Assembly: GCA_964016885.1 (NCBI GenBank)
Contig: OZ024759.1
Span: 4,840,546 to 4,904,545 of the forward strand
Reading direction: 5' to 3'
Source of the DNA: Eledone cirrhosa
Lineage: Eukaryota; Mollusca; Cephalopoda; Octopoda; Eledonidae
DNA length: 64,000 nt
Positions 43,543 to 53,851 of the stretch are shown piece after piece. A model generated the notes under the pieces. It searched no databases, was not told the DNA's origin, and saw only the letters and a list, made by a program, of their open reading frames with translations. Made by a program: the position numbers and the translations under genes. How positions within the stretch are numbered: position 1 is the stretch's first letter; each line of letters begins with the position of its first letter.

Positions 43543-45207
43543 AATTAACCGTTTAGCATTTAAACCGGTTATATTCGGCCAGAATTTTCTCAACTCTTTC
43601 TATTCAAACTGGCTGTAACTGGACACTCATACTTATATTAAGGTATTGTTCTCAAAATAAATAACATCAAAATCTCATAGATTCGATATTATGTGAGATA
43701 ATTATGAGGGCGGTGGATTGGCAGTAACGGTAGAGGGTCGGACGCCATGCTTTGCCGCATGGAGTTACGGCCCTTTATGATTTTAGTTCAATCCCGCCGA
43801 GGTTAACTTTGCCTTTCATCCTTATGGGGTTGATAAAATAAAGTACCAGTCACTCACTGGGGTCGATTTAATCGACGTTCCCCTACCCCAAAATTGCTGA
43901 CCTTGTGCCTATATAAAAATCCCTTATGTGATATAATTATGAGGTAAAGCCTTTACTGTGAAAATACAATAGTATATATAGAGTAATGTAAATGTTATGT
44001 GAGATATTATGTGAGGTAAAGCCTTTACTGTGAAAATACAATAGTATATATAGAGTAATGTAAATGTTATGTGAGATATTATGTGAGGTAAAGCCTTTAC
44101 TGTGACAATACAATAGTATATATAGAGTAATGTAAATGTTATGTGAGATATTATGTGAGGTAAAGCCTTTACTGTGACAATACAATAGTATATATAGAGT
44201 AATGTAAATGTTATGTGAGGTAAAGCCTTTACTGTGTAAATACAATAGTATATATAGAGTAATGTAAATGTTATGTGAGATATTATGTGAGGTAAAGCCT
44301 TTACTGTGACAATACAATAGTATATATAGAGTAATGTAAATGTTATGTGAGGTATTATGTGAGGTAAAGCCTTTACTGTGACAAAACAATAGTATATATA
44401 GAGTAATGTAAATGTTATGTGAGGTAAAGCCTTTACTGTGTAAATACAATAGTATATATAGAGTAATGTAAATGTTATGTGAGATATTATGTGAGGTAAA
44501 GCCTTTACTGTGAAAATACAATAGTATATATAGAGTAATGTAAATGTTATGTGAAATATTATGTGAGGTAAAGCCTTTACCACAAAAATACAATAGTATA
44601 TATAGAGTCATGTAAATGTTATGTGAGGTATTATGTGAGGTAAAGCCTTTACTGTGAAAATACAATAGTATATATAGAGTAATGTAAATGTTATGTGAGA
44701 TATTATGTGAGGTAAAGCCTTTACTGTGACAATACAATAGTATATATAGAGTAATGTAAATGTTATGTGAGGTATTATGTGAGGTAAAGCCTTTACTGTG
44801 ACAATACAATAGTATATATAGAGTAATGTAAATGTTATGTGAGATATTATGTAAGATAAAGCCTTTACTGTGAAAATACAATAGTATATATAGAGTAATG
44901 TAAATGTTATGTGAGATATTATGTGAGGTAAAGCCTTTACTGTGACAATACAATAGTATATATAGAGTAATGTAAATGTTATGTGAGGTATTATGTGAGG
45001 TAAAGCCTTTACTGTGAAAATACAATAGTATATATAGAGTAATGTAAATGTTATGTGAGGTATTATGTGAAGTAAAGCCTTTACTGTGAAAATACAATAG
45101 TATATATAGAGTAATGTAAATGTTATGTAAGGTATTATGTGAAGTAAAGCCTTTACTGTGAAAATACAATAGTATATATAGAGTCATGTAAATGCTAAAG
45201 AGTTAAA
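43543..45207 (+). mobile_element. piggyBac-like MITE with internal 72-bp array and nested SINE
   Basis: Left terminus is a degenerate TTAACCGTTTAGCATTTAAA and right terminus GTAAATGCTAAAGAGTTAAA. Opposite orientation to 40788-41450. The interior segment AAAGCCTTTACTGTG with CAATAGTATATATAGAGTAATG is repeated about 17 times (43935-45195, 72-bp unit; some units lack 24 bp). A GGCGGTG-type SINE is inserted at 43707-43915. The minus-strand ORFs of 219 and 416 residues arise because 72 is divisible by three. Confidence 0.82.
43707..43915 (+). mobile_element. tRNA-headed SINE nested in the MITE
   Basis: GGGCGGTGGATTGGCAGTAA to TTGCTGACCTTGTGCC, inserted into the MITE so that 'GAGATAATTATGAG' and 'GATATAATTATGAGG' lie on the two sides, probably a target-site duplication. 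Confidence 0.8.
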
Positions 45208-45284
45208 ACATAACTTAACAAATGTTCTTACATAAAGTTAGGATAGAAGGTTTTAAGATAGTTATAAACATTTTATCATAAACT

Positions 45285-45490
45285 AAGATGCGTGGCTTTG
45301 TGTTTAGAGTATTCGCCTCACAATCGTAAGGTCATGAGTTTGTTTACCAGCGGAGTGTTGTGTCCTTGAGCAAGACACTTTATTTCATATTGTTCCAGTT
45401 CACTCAGCTGGCAAAAATGAGTTGTACCTGTAATTCAAAGGGTCAGCCTTGTCACACTCTGTGTCATGCTGAATCTCCCTGAGAGCTATG
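45285..45490 (+). mobile_element. tRNA-derived SINE, diverged
   Basis: Head GCGTGGCTTTGTGTTTAGAG and AGGTCATGAGTTTG, centre CTTGAGCAAGACACTTTATT, tail unclear. Confidence 0.7.
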
Positions 45491-45719
45491 TTAACCCTTT
45501 AGCATTTAAACTGGCCGTACCCGGCCAGAATTTTCTCACCTCTTTCTGTTCAAACCAGCCATAACTGGCTGCTCATACTTATGTGAAGGTATTATTCTCA
45601 AAATATATAATATCAAAATCTCATAGATTTGATATTATGTGAGATAATTATGTAAGATAAAGCCTTTACCACAAAAATGTAATATTAGATATGGAGTAAT
45701 GTAAATGCTAAAGGGTTAA
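45491..45719 (+). mobile_element. Compact piggyBac-like MITE with perfect terminal repeats
   Basis: TTAACCCTTTAGCATTTA at the left is matched by TAAATGCTAAAGGGTTAA at the right, an 18-bp perfect inversion that includes the TTAA. Interior words (CATAACTGGCTGCTCATACT; ATAATATCAAAATCTCATAG; AAAGCCTTTACCACAAAAAT) are found once each. This is the reference form for the array-bearing copies at 40788 and 43543. Confidence 0.88.
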
Positions 45720-46234
45720 GGGTATGCATGTCTGTGGAATACTCAGCCACTTGCACGTTAATTTCATGAGCAGGCTGTTCCAGTAATAGTGTCAACTGGA
45801 ACACTCATTGTTGTAACCGACAGTGCCAGTTCAAGTTCAAGGGGTAGAGTTGATTCAGACAGTTTGGTATCCAAACAGTTAAACAATTAGGAACATGTGT
45901 GTTTCATGCCAATTATAAATAAATGTCTTTAGTAAATGGTGACATTCTAGAACAGAGGTTCTCAAACTTTTTCGGGCCATCGCCCCCCACACGGCCTTGT
46001 AATACCCTCTAAAACACCACACCTATTTCCAGAGAGACCTACCTACAAGCAAATTGTAAATAATATAAAAAAAAGGAACGATTGACTTTCGTCAAATCGG
46101 ACCGAGGAAACAATGTTTCCGTTGGTCTTTCCAATTGCTAATACTATCTATCGGTCGCAACTCCAGGTCGAAGGAGCAACGTGAAATAAAGTAAATAATA
46201 TATAATACATAAAATGGTTGATATATAATAAATA

Positions 46235-46400
46235 ATTCTTTCTACTTTTGGCACAAGGCCAGCAATTACTCCAGTGTATTACTGGTACTGTATTTTATCG
46301 ACCCAGTAAAGGTGAAAGGCAAAATTAACCTAGGAGGGATTTAAACTCAGATAATAAAGGGCCGTAACTCTATGCTGCAAAGCATGGTGTCCTACCTTCT
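46235..46400 (-). mobile_element. tRNA-headed SINE nested in hAT-like element
   Basis: TTTCTACTTTTGGCACAAGG to 'GCTGCAAAGCATGGTGTCC', the reverse orientation of the GGCGGTG-type SINE, head incomplete. Confidence 0.75.
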
Positions 46401-46584
46401 ATAATATATCGACAGTCGATCAACTTCCATCAAATTGGACCACGGAATCAATGCTTCCATTGGTCTTTCCAATTGCTAATACTATCTATCAGTTGCAACT
46501 CCAGGTAGAAAGAACAACCTCACAACCTCACGATTGCAAATCCGATTCGCTAATCACTCAGCCTTCACTATCATCATCATTATC

Positions 46585-46985
46585 ATCATTTTACATCCGC
46601 TTTTCCCTGCTTGTAAGGGTGGGACAGGTCTTATTAAACACAGCATCTCTCCATTTGTCACGGTTCCTTGTCATCTCCTCCATGAGCTTCAGTGATCTGA
46701 GGTCTGCTCTCACCACCTCTGCCCATGTTTTTCGTGATCTTCCTCTACTGTGTCTTCCTTCTACTGTGATTTCTTGGCAGTTCTTTACCCAGCTGTCATC
46801 CACCATGCGCATCACATGTCCATACCAACACAGTCTTCTCTCCCACACACTACAACTTATCCCTCTTATACACAGTTTCTCTCTCAACTCGTCTATACTT
46901 TGTCGTTCACACACATTGACATCACACATGCAACAGCATATACTTGCTTCATTTCTATCCACTATATAATATATACTATGTATCA
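46585..46985 (-). mobile_element. RTE-like LINE C-terminal fragment nested in hAT-like element
   Basis: Reads VNVCERQSIDELREKLCIRG, ERRLCWYGHVMRM, HSRGRSRKTWAEVVRADLRS and LKLMEEMTRNRDKWRDAVF; (ATC) tail at the left. Close to the fragment at 38775-39130. 5'-truncated. Confidence 0.8.
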
Positions 46986-47211
46986 ATAAATATCATATAC
47001 TTTTTTTATTTTACTATATTTATATATAAAATTTATCATTTGATATTTGATATACTATTATATCCTCTCCACCCCCATCCTTAAGCCCCAGCACCCCTCT
47101 TGGGGCAGTAGCACCCACTTTGAGAACCTCTGTTCTAGAGGGAAGTGAAATTGTAAAGTGTAACAGGCAAGAAGACAACATTTTTCCAAACAAACAAAAA
47201 AACCAACTTAC

Positions 47212-47469
47212 TATCAATATAGTTATAATATATCCTTAGTTGGGAAATATCGTATGTTTGTCTGAGTTCAAGAGTCCACAATGATGTTGGAGAGCTCATT
47301 GTATGAGAACAAGATCTGTGTTGTGGGTTTTGATCGAAGTTACCATCTACAGCCAGGTTAGCTGACATTGAGTACATTTCATTGCGACAAACATTGTTTT
47401 TCATTAGAATTACACTGCTTGTTTTGTCTGTCGTGGTTTGTGTAGCTACTTTACCAATAGCTATATTTC
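47212..47469 (-). CDS. Fucolectin/F5-8C-like domain exon, N-terminal half
   Basis: 258-bp phase 1-1 exon, acceptor TTCTTTTTCAG, donor GTAAGTTG. Encodes 86 residues: NIAIGKVATQTTTDKTSSV near the start, ANLAVDGNFDQNP, SCSHTMSSPTSLWTLELRQT and YDISQLRIYY. The NxAxGKxATQS start, AVDGN, SC.HT and WTLEL.Q.Y.I..LRIY motifs are characteristic of the fucolectin-type galactose-binding domain. Its second half is 43119-43307. Cell-surface carbohydrate recognition is likely but inferred. Confidence 0.88.
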
Positions 47470-47635
47470 CTGAAAAAGAATGAAAGAAAATTTAATGAAA
47501 GTCAATTACTATGAAATGAAATGGATCTCAGTCAGTTGAAACGATGATTGATCCAGTGGGAAAAGACAAATTGTTTTCTATATACTAAACTTTTGAAATA
47601 TCTTTTACGTTATCTCTAAATTATTCCATATTTCC

Positions 47636-48035
47636 AGTAGAGGCATGTGGCCTAGTGTTAAGTGTGTTGGACTTACAATCATAATGTCATGGGTTCGATT
47701 TCTGGGGTGGGTTGTGTGTTGTGTTCTTGAGCAAAACACTTCATTTCACGTTGCTCCAGTATACTCTGCTGAAAATGAGCACCAGCAATAGCTGTGGAGG
47801 GTGTAACCCTGCAATGGACTGATGTCCTGTCCAGGAGGAAGTCTTGTACTCACAGTCGCTTTATGCCATGAAACCAGGATAAGCATTGGCCTAATGAGCC
47901 TTCAGGCTTGAGACAGTATAGTCCTATACGAACGAGACACGGTCACCCGACCAATCTTGCCTCAATTGGGACAACTCCCGACTAACCCATGCTAGCATGG
48001 AAGATAGACGTAAACGATGATGATGATGATGATGA
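47636..48035 (+). mobile_element. tRNA-derived SINE with LINE-like tail
   Basis: Head GGCATGTGGCCTAGTGTTAA and GTCATGGGTTCGATTTC; body GTTCTTGAGCAAAACACTTC; tail GACACGGTCACCCGACC, CTAACCCATGCTAGCATGG and (GATGAT)n, matching the RTE 3' end at 54310-54397. Confidence 0.83.
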
Positions 48036-48100
48036 TATAGCAACCTCAGCCTCAACAGCGACAGCAACAACAATGGCATGATAATTAGAAATCTACTTAC

Positions 48101-48244
48101 TATAGGTTTTTACTTGGCAATCCGGTCCGGTCCATCCTTCTTCCCAGCCATATGGGCAAGCCCCAGTTTGTTGATGGCAGTCAGCATCGTTTAAACAATG
48201 GCATTGCTTGTTACAAGTATATCCATACCATTGAGATGCACAAC
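48101..48244 (-). CDS. EGF-like module exon upstream of the lectin domain
   Basis: 144-bp phase 1-1 exon, acceptor TTAACATAG, donor GTAAGTAG. Encodes CASQWYGYTCNKQCHCLNDA then DCHQQTGACPYGWEEGWTGP and DCQVKTYS. The spacing is C-x7-C-x3-CHC-x5-C-x6-C, with the seventh cysteine replaced (CPYGWEEGW instead of CPNGCxxGW), so the module has seven cysteines. That may leave one unpaired or reflect a local change. Known pattern of the first EGF in molluscan lectin+EGF receptors. Confidence 0.82.
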
Positions 48245-48309
48245 CTATGTTAAAAGTTAGAATTTATCACACTGATGGACTACATTTCCACAGTTCTCTC
48301 TCATCTACA

Positions 48310-49300
48310 GTTAATTGTTTCTACTATTTGGCACAAGGTACCAGTAATACACAGGGGTAATTGCTGAATTACCTCAGTGCATTACTGGTGCTTTATTTTA
48401 TTGACCCCCCCCCCCCATAAGAATGAAAGGCAAACCTTGGCGGGTTTGAAATCAGAACGTAAAGGGCCATAACTCTATGCTGCAAAGCATGGTGTCTGAC
48501 ACTCTATGGATTACTGCCAATCCAATAATAATAATTGTTTCTACTTTTGGCACAAGGCCAGCCAGCAATTACCCCCAGTGCATTACTGGTACTTTATTTT
48601 ATCGACCTCCATAAGAATGAAAGGCAAAGCTAACTTCAGCAGGATTTGAACTCAGAACGTAAAGGGCCATAATTCTATGCTGCAAAACATGGTGTCTGAT
48701 GCTCTACGGATTACTGCCAGTCCAATCCAGCAATTACCCCAGTGCATTACTGGTACTTTATTTTATCGACCCCTGTAAGGATGAAAGGCAAAGTTAACCT
48801 CGGCGGGATTTGAACTCAGAACATAAAGGGCCGTAAACATGATGTCTGACACTCTACCGATTACTGCCAGTCTCACATAATTATCTCACCTAATATTATG
48901 GTCTGAGTTCAAATCCCGGCGAGGATAACTTTGCCATTCATCCTTACGGGGGTCGATAAAATAAAGTACCAGTAATACACTGGGGTAATTGCTGGCCTTG
49001 TGCCCCCAAAAGTAGAAACATAATATTGAATATATTAGATTTTGATATTATCTATTTTGAGAACATTATCTTAACATTAATAAGGACGGTGGGTTGGCAG
49101 TATCGGTGGAGGGTCGGACGCCATGCTTTCCAGCATAGAGTTACGGCCCTTTACGATCTGAGTAATGCACTGGGTAATTGCTGGCCTTGTGCCTAAAGTA
49201 GAAACAATTATCTTAACATGAATATGAACGGCTGGTTACAGCCAGTTTGAACAGAAAGAGGTGAGAGAATTCTGGCCAGATACAGTCGCTTTAAATGCTA
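48310..49300. mobile_element. Cluster of nested SINEs and a split piggyBac-like MITE
   Basis: At least three minus-oriented and two plus-oriented GGCGGTG-type SINE pieces (48310-48530, 48535-48720, 48725-48870, 48895-49020, 49080-49200). They are inserted into a MITE whose pieces appear at 48872-48893, 49020-49080 and 49205-49310 (ending TTTAAATGCTAAAGGGTTAA). Successive insertion into one element. Confidence 0.72.
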
Positions 49301-49366
49301 AAGGGTTAACAGTCACAGTTTGTAGAGATTAACAACTAAAGTTTGAATGAATAAAGATCAACAGAC

Positions 49367-49516
49367 CTGATAATGATAATGTTTCGATACAGGTACCCTC
49401 TCCTTTTATAGAAATAGACCAAGCGTTTACATCCCCTGAACAGCTCAAAGGTCTGGTTGTACATATTGATGTACAAAAGGGTTCCTTATTTTTGCCAAAA
49501 AATACTGAAACTGTCT
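49367..49516 (-). CDS. Candidate lectin-like exon (uncertain)
   Basis: 150-bp open segment with acceptor CTTCTCATTTCAG and a weaker donor GTCTGT, again phase 1-1. Encodes 50 residues: TVSVFFGKNKEPFCTSICTT, RPLSCSGDVNAWSISIKGEG and TCIETLSLS. The position (before the first EGF), the paired cysteines and the 'ISIKG...CIETLSL' ending suggest the second half of another fucolectin-type domain. The first half was not found to the right. Splice borders are inferred. Confidence 0.5.
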
Positions 49517-49554
49517 CTGAAATGAGAAGTGTAAATATATATATATATTTATAT

Positions 49555-49920
49555 ATAACGGAGGAAATGTGGTAAGGAACCAGGTGGACCATAACGCACC
49601 AAAGTACTCAATACTTAGGGTAGTAGAGTGGGTAATAGGAACGAGTAGGACCCCGACGGCTGAGCTCAAGCCGTTTCGACGGCTAATTCTGGACTAAATG
49701 AACATTTTTATCCTGGTATTTGAATAGCCGAGCTTCTAAAGGGGTAATTCCATATATGGTAAAAGTGATTGTCACGAGGATTGGTCAAAAGTTTGTTGTT
49801 GAGACATAATAATTCTATGATGGCAATTTGTGGAGGGAAGGGGTAGCTGAACCTGCCAGTAGGAGAAAGAGGGAGAGGAGGTGGAGGAGACCCAGTCATG
49901 CGTTGATAGTGCCGACTACA
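49555..49920. repeat. Dispersed repeat, unclassified (copy A)
   Basis: Contains GAGCTCAAGCCGTTTCGACG, GGCTAATTCTGGACTAAAT and GAGGATTGGTCAAAAGTT, also found at 54430-54570. Its left 55 bp (GGTAAGGAACCAGGTGGACC region) recur in reverse complement at 54805-54860. Family unknown. Confidence 0.65.
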
Positions 49921-50870
49921 GCTGGGCATGAGGTCAAAGAGGATACTAGGGAGGGGGAGGGGGAGGAAGTCGAAACAATTAGTAAAACAATTAGTAAAAC
50001 AATATGGGGTAAATATATAGAAAAATACCGAGAGTGTTAAAAAGCAATTAAATGTAAAAAAGAAAAAAAATAAACAAATCGACCTAAGTCTCTCACTGGT
50101 ACTGCTAGGCTAAAGAAAGGTTTACTAGGTGGGACGGAATTATAATGAGACCCTTTTAAGAGGTATAAGTAATAAACCAAGTATATCTTACGGCGACGGG
50201 TCAACAAGTGAGGGGCCAAAATACTAAAGAAACTACCACGAAATAATAAATAAAGGTTTCTACCCCAGGCACAAGGCCAGCAACCACCCAGTGCAAAAAG
50301 TAAACTAATACGAAATAATAATTCAGAGTCCCGAAAAAGAATACTAATACTATCTCTAAGGGTGCCGCCACGATACAAAAGTTCTAGTGCAAACTACATA
50401 AAAGCTCGTACGAAGTATATGTAAAATTTGATACGGAAAATTAGTTCAGAATCCCCCCCCAGTAGCGGTGTTGTAGTGGGAAGTGTTTTTCAATGAGCCT
50501 AAAGAAGATTTTCCCGATAGGAGTTGTCACCTCGGCGTTGTGGGGAGGATTGAACTGGTTACTGCATGTAAACACAGATTGCGTAGGACTTACCTCGCCC
50601 TAAAACCCCATAATGACCCGTGGGGTAGACTAGGGCTATAACACCCCACTTGCCGATTTTGTAATGGGTAACCCCTGCTTGCAAAGGTAGACGTAAGATC
50701 TTTTATATCTTTTTATCGCTTCCTCTATATTTCCTTCTTCTCCCCATCCCTCCCTAGTCCTTCCACCCCAGTCCTCTTTCTTTGTCGTCGTCCTTTTCAT
50801 TTTCTCGCCCACCCGAGGCAGCCCCTCGGTCCTTTGTAGCTTCAGTAGCCCCACCCCCTTCCCCTATTCT
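49921..50870. other. No gene recognised
   Basis: Purine-rich then mixed sequence, with a short SINE tail piece near 50265 (GGCACAAGGCCAGCAACC), a poly-C tract at 50453 and low-complexity pyrimidine sequence at 50705-50850. Several ORFs of 70-113 codons have no recognisable motif. May be the interior of the unclassified element starting at 49555. Confidence 0.45.
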
Positions 50871-51060
50871 ATATATATATATATATATATATGTGTGGAA
50901 AAAATGAAACGAAATTTCATTTCTCACTCTTAGTGCGGCTGTTACTTAAATATAAAGTATGTATACATACATACATATATGTATACAGACGTACAGTAGT
51001 ATATATACATGCACACATATATATATGTACGTATGGCACTCAATGACAATGTCACAGATT
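50871..51060. repeat. (TA)n/(CATA)n microsatellites
   Basis: TATATATATATATATGTG at 50870 and mixed ACATACATATATGTA sequence to about 51040, directly before the LINE start. Confidence 0.85.
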
Positions 51061-51206
51061 AAGACAAATTCACCTCCTGCTGCAAGACGAGAATACAAGG
51101 ACCCCTCTTTATTTCAGACACAGATGACCAACAAAATCCCGTCTCCCACACCCCTCCCTGCCCCTCCAACCCATCCATCCCACCCTCCCAACTTAGAGTT
51201 GGTACC

Positions 51207-52496
51207 ATGAACGTAGGCACATTGAAAGGTCGCTCAAATGAGGTTGTAGAGATGCTTGAACGTAAAGAAGTTGATGTTTGTTGTATTCAAGAGACTAGGT
51301 GGAGAGGGGGATCTGCCAGATTCATCGTGGGTAAAAAACGATGCTATAAACTTTTCTGGGTGGGAAATGACAACGGACAGGGTAGTGTAGGAATTATGTT
51401 AGCTGAAAAATGGGTAGATAAGGTAATTGACGTAAATATAGTGAATGACAGAATAATTAAATTAAGACTAGTTCTAAATAGAATTACTGTGACAATAATA
51501 TCTGCTTATGCACCCCAATCTGGTCTCCCTGATGTTATAAAGGACAGGTTCTATGAGATGCTAATGCACACTACCTCCCAAATAACCGACAGCGACTACT
51601 TAATTATTGCTAGCGATCTAAACAGTCACGTTGGACAACATAGTGATGGCTATGATGGAATTCATGGAGGCTATGGGGTTGGAAATAGAAATGAGAAGGG
51701 TTTCAGAATCCTGGAATTCTGTGATGCAAATAGCCTAACTATATGTAACACAAACTTCAAAAAACGTGAAAACCACTTGATCACCTATAGATCAGGGGAA
51801 CACGCCAGCCAGATAGATTATATCCTTACTAGAAGACGGGACAAAATGTCTGTTGTAAACTCTAAATCCCTCCCCCGTGAAGAATGCCCCTCCCAACATC
51901 GCCTAGTAGTTAGTGACCTCATAGCCAGGAATAGACGTACTCGACGACAGAGGAGGCCTACCTTGAGGAGAAGAATATGGAAGTTGAAGGACCCCATAGC
52001 CAGTGACAAATTTAAAAGCTTATTATTTGTTGCCTTTGACAATAAGGAAGAGCAATTAGAGACGTGCAATAGAGAGGAACAGTGGCAATCCTTGAAAGTG
52101 AACCTGCTGAAAGCAACGGATGAAATCTGTGGCTGGAGCAGACCTATTGGCAGGAGGAGAGTAACTTGGTGGTGGAACAGTGAGGTGGAAGAGACAATCA
52201 AGGGCAAAAAGCAGGCTTGGAAAGAATGGCAGGATGGGGGGCGTAGAGAGCACTATCAAGTGGCCAGGAGAGAAGCTAGGAGACAAGTGTACCTTGCAAA
52301 AAGGGTAGCAGAGGTTAGAAAGTTCAAGCATGTTCTGCAACGTGAGGACCAAAAACGTGAGGTGTTCAGGATTGCTAGACAATGTGTCAAGGAAAACCGT
52401 GATATTGTCGGGGAGAAGTGTGTCCGTAATGATAATGGTGTACTTGCGCTCACTGATACTGATAAGCTTGGAAGAGGCACTACGAGAGACTATTAA
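51207..52496 (+). pseudogene. RTE endonuclease and linker
   Basis: 429 codons: MNVGTLKGRSNEVVEMLERK, CIQETRWRGGSARFIVGKKR, IIASDLNSHVGQHSDGYDG, SQIDYILTRRRDKMS and SQHRLVVSDLIARN. These give the catalytic E, D, N, D and H of an AP endonuclease that nicks target DNA. The GDLN motif is SDLN here. After the linker (VARREARRQVYLAKR) it shifts frame at 'TDTDKLG'. Confidence 0.8.
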
Positions 52497-52543
52497 ATGA
52501 GAAGAATAAATGGGAAAAAGATAGTCTGCCCCAAATCGATCCA

Positions 52544-53239
52544 ATGGTGCAAGGTAAAGGTAGTATAATAAGTAAGGCAATCAAAGATATGAAGACAGGC
52601 AAGGCAGCTGGGCCTTTGGAGGTAGTTGCTGAGATGCCTTCAACATCTGGTATGGCGGGACACACTATGGTCACACGTATAGTTAACCAAGTAATACAGA
52701 ATGGAGTCATACCGAAAGACTGGCGTAGCAGCATCATCATTAACTGCTACAAGGGTAAAGGGGATGCTCTAGATAGGGGAAACTATAGAGGCATTAAGTT
52801 AGTTGACCAGGTCATGAAGGTCACAGAAAGAGTAATAGCGCAACTAATCAGAGAGCGAATTGATCTAGATGAAATGCAGTTTGGGTTTGTGTCAGGTAAA
52901 AGTACCACAGACGCTCTTTTCCTTGTACAACTACAAGAGAAGTACCTAGCTAAAAGTAAACCCCTCTACTTAGCTTTTGTAGACCTGGAGAAAACTTTTG
53001 ACAGAGTCCCCCGCTCCATTATCTGGTGGGCTCTTAGAAAACTAGATGTAGATGAATGGCTGGTGAGAGCTATACAAGCTATGTATAATGAAACAGTCAG
53101 TAAGGTTAGAATTAACAATGAATATTGTGAAGAATTTAGTGTAAAAGTTGGCGTTCATCAAGGCTCTGTCCTTAGCCCCCTCTTATTTATTATTGCCCTT
53201 CAGGCTATAACAGAGGAGTTCAAGACCCGCTGCCCATGA
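52544..53239 (+). pseudogene. RTE reverse transcriptase, ends in TGA before YADD
   Basis: Contains KDMKTGKAAGPLEVVAE, FGFVSGKSTTDALF (one residue shorter than copy 1 here), motif A FVDLEKTFDRVP and motif B GVHQGSVLSPLLF. It ends EFKTRCP then TGA; the same frame continues ELLYADDLTLIVES immediately after. In this copy TGG became TGA, in the other two TAG. Confidence 0.8.
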
Positions 53240-53842
53240 GAACTCCTATACGCAGATGATCTAACGCTCATAGTTGAATCAATGGCTGAACTAGAGAAGA
53301 AATTCGAAACATGGAAGCATGGCCTAGAATCAAAAGGCCTTAAAGTTAACTTGTCTAAGACTAAAGTTCTAGTTTGTAGAAAGGAAAATAGGGCACAGGT
53401 GCCCTCAAGGAAATGGCTATGCTCAGTGTGTAGGAAAGGAGTAGGCAGAAATTCCATTTTATGTCCCAAATGCAAAGTATGGGTACATAAAAGATGTAGT
53501 GGGATCACAGGTAAACTATCTCAGAACGTAGACTTTATATGTGGCCAATGCTCAGGTGCAATAAGTAGCAAGTGTCCAAAGGATACTAGCTCCTTCCATT
53601 GCCCAGATGGTTCTATAGAAATAGTAGACACTTTCCGTTACCTGGGTGACGAAATCAACAGTGGTGGAGGGTGTTCTGAAAGTACAGTAGCCAGAGTCAG
53701 AACGGGATGGAAAAAGTTCAGAGAGCTTATACCGTTGTTGGCCACAAAAGGTTTCTCTCTAAAAATGAAAGGCAGATTGTATGATGCCTGTTTCTCTCTA
53801 AAAATGAAAGGCAGATTGGTATGGCCATGTGATGCGCATTAA
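53240..53842 (+). pseudogene. RTE YADD segment, finger and start of C-terminus
   Basis: In frame after the TGA: ELLYADDLTLIVES, then KTKVLVCRKENRAQVPSRKW, a finger CSVCRKGVGRNSILCPKCKV with HKRCSGITGK and ICGQC, then EIVDTFRYLGDEINSGGGCS. The end shows a short tandem duplication of GFSLKMKGRLYDAC (53750-53815) followed by a deletion of the middle C-terminal region. Confidence 0.75.
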
Positions 53843-53851
53843 AGACGACAG

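Larger units (their letters stand above)
45953..47132. mobile_element. hAT-like element with nested insertions
   Basis: Left end CAGAGGTTCTCAAACTTTTT; right end in reverse CAGAGGTTCTCAAAGTGGGT. Flanks TTCTAGAA (45945-45952) and TTCTAGAG (47133-47140) form an 8-bp target duplication with one mismatch. No transposase. Inside: a SINE (46235-46400), an RTE fragment (46585-46985), and a repeated block (CTTTCCAATTGCTAATACTA) at 46128 and 46465. Confidence 0.85.
1374..49516 (-). other. Lectin + multi-EGF receptor-like gene (partial, exons spread over 48 kb)
   Basis: Composite gene model. Seen: at least 15 minus-strand exon candidates that begin and end in codon phase 1 and mostly have AG acceptors and GT donors. 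Order in transcript: a possible lectin half, one EGF, a complete fucolectin-like domain over two exons, then about a dozen EGF modules. The EGF modules have eight cysteines with CxC in the middle, the laminin/MEGF type. Known: this combination occurs in MEGF10/CED-1-like scavenger receptors and in molluscan receptor tyrosine phosphatases, both cell-surface proteins with extracellular EGF repeats. Inferred: an extracellular, glycan- or ligand-binding receptor. No signal peptide, transmembrane segment, kinase or phosphatase exon is visible, so both gene ends lie outside the window or are unrecognised. The whole right-hand intron or flank (49517-64000) is transposon-rich. Confidence 0.75.

Noticed and set aside
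43937..45187. 416-residue minus-strand ORF of 24-residue repeats
   Set aside because: Pure 72-bp array inside a MITE; the open frame follows from the period.
52056..52580. 174-residue minus-strand ORF with hydrophobic stretches
   Set aside because: Antisense shadow of the RTE endonuclease-linker frame.
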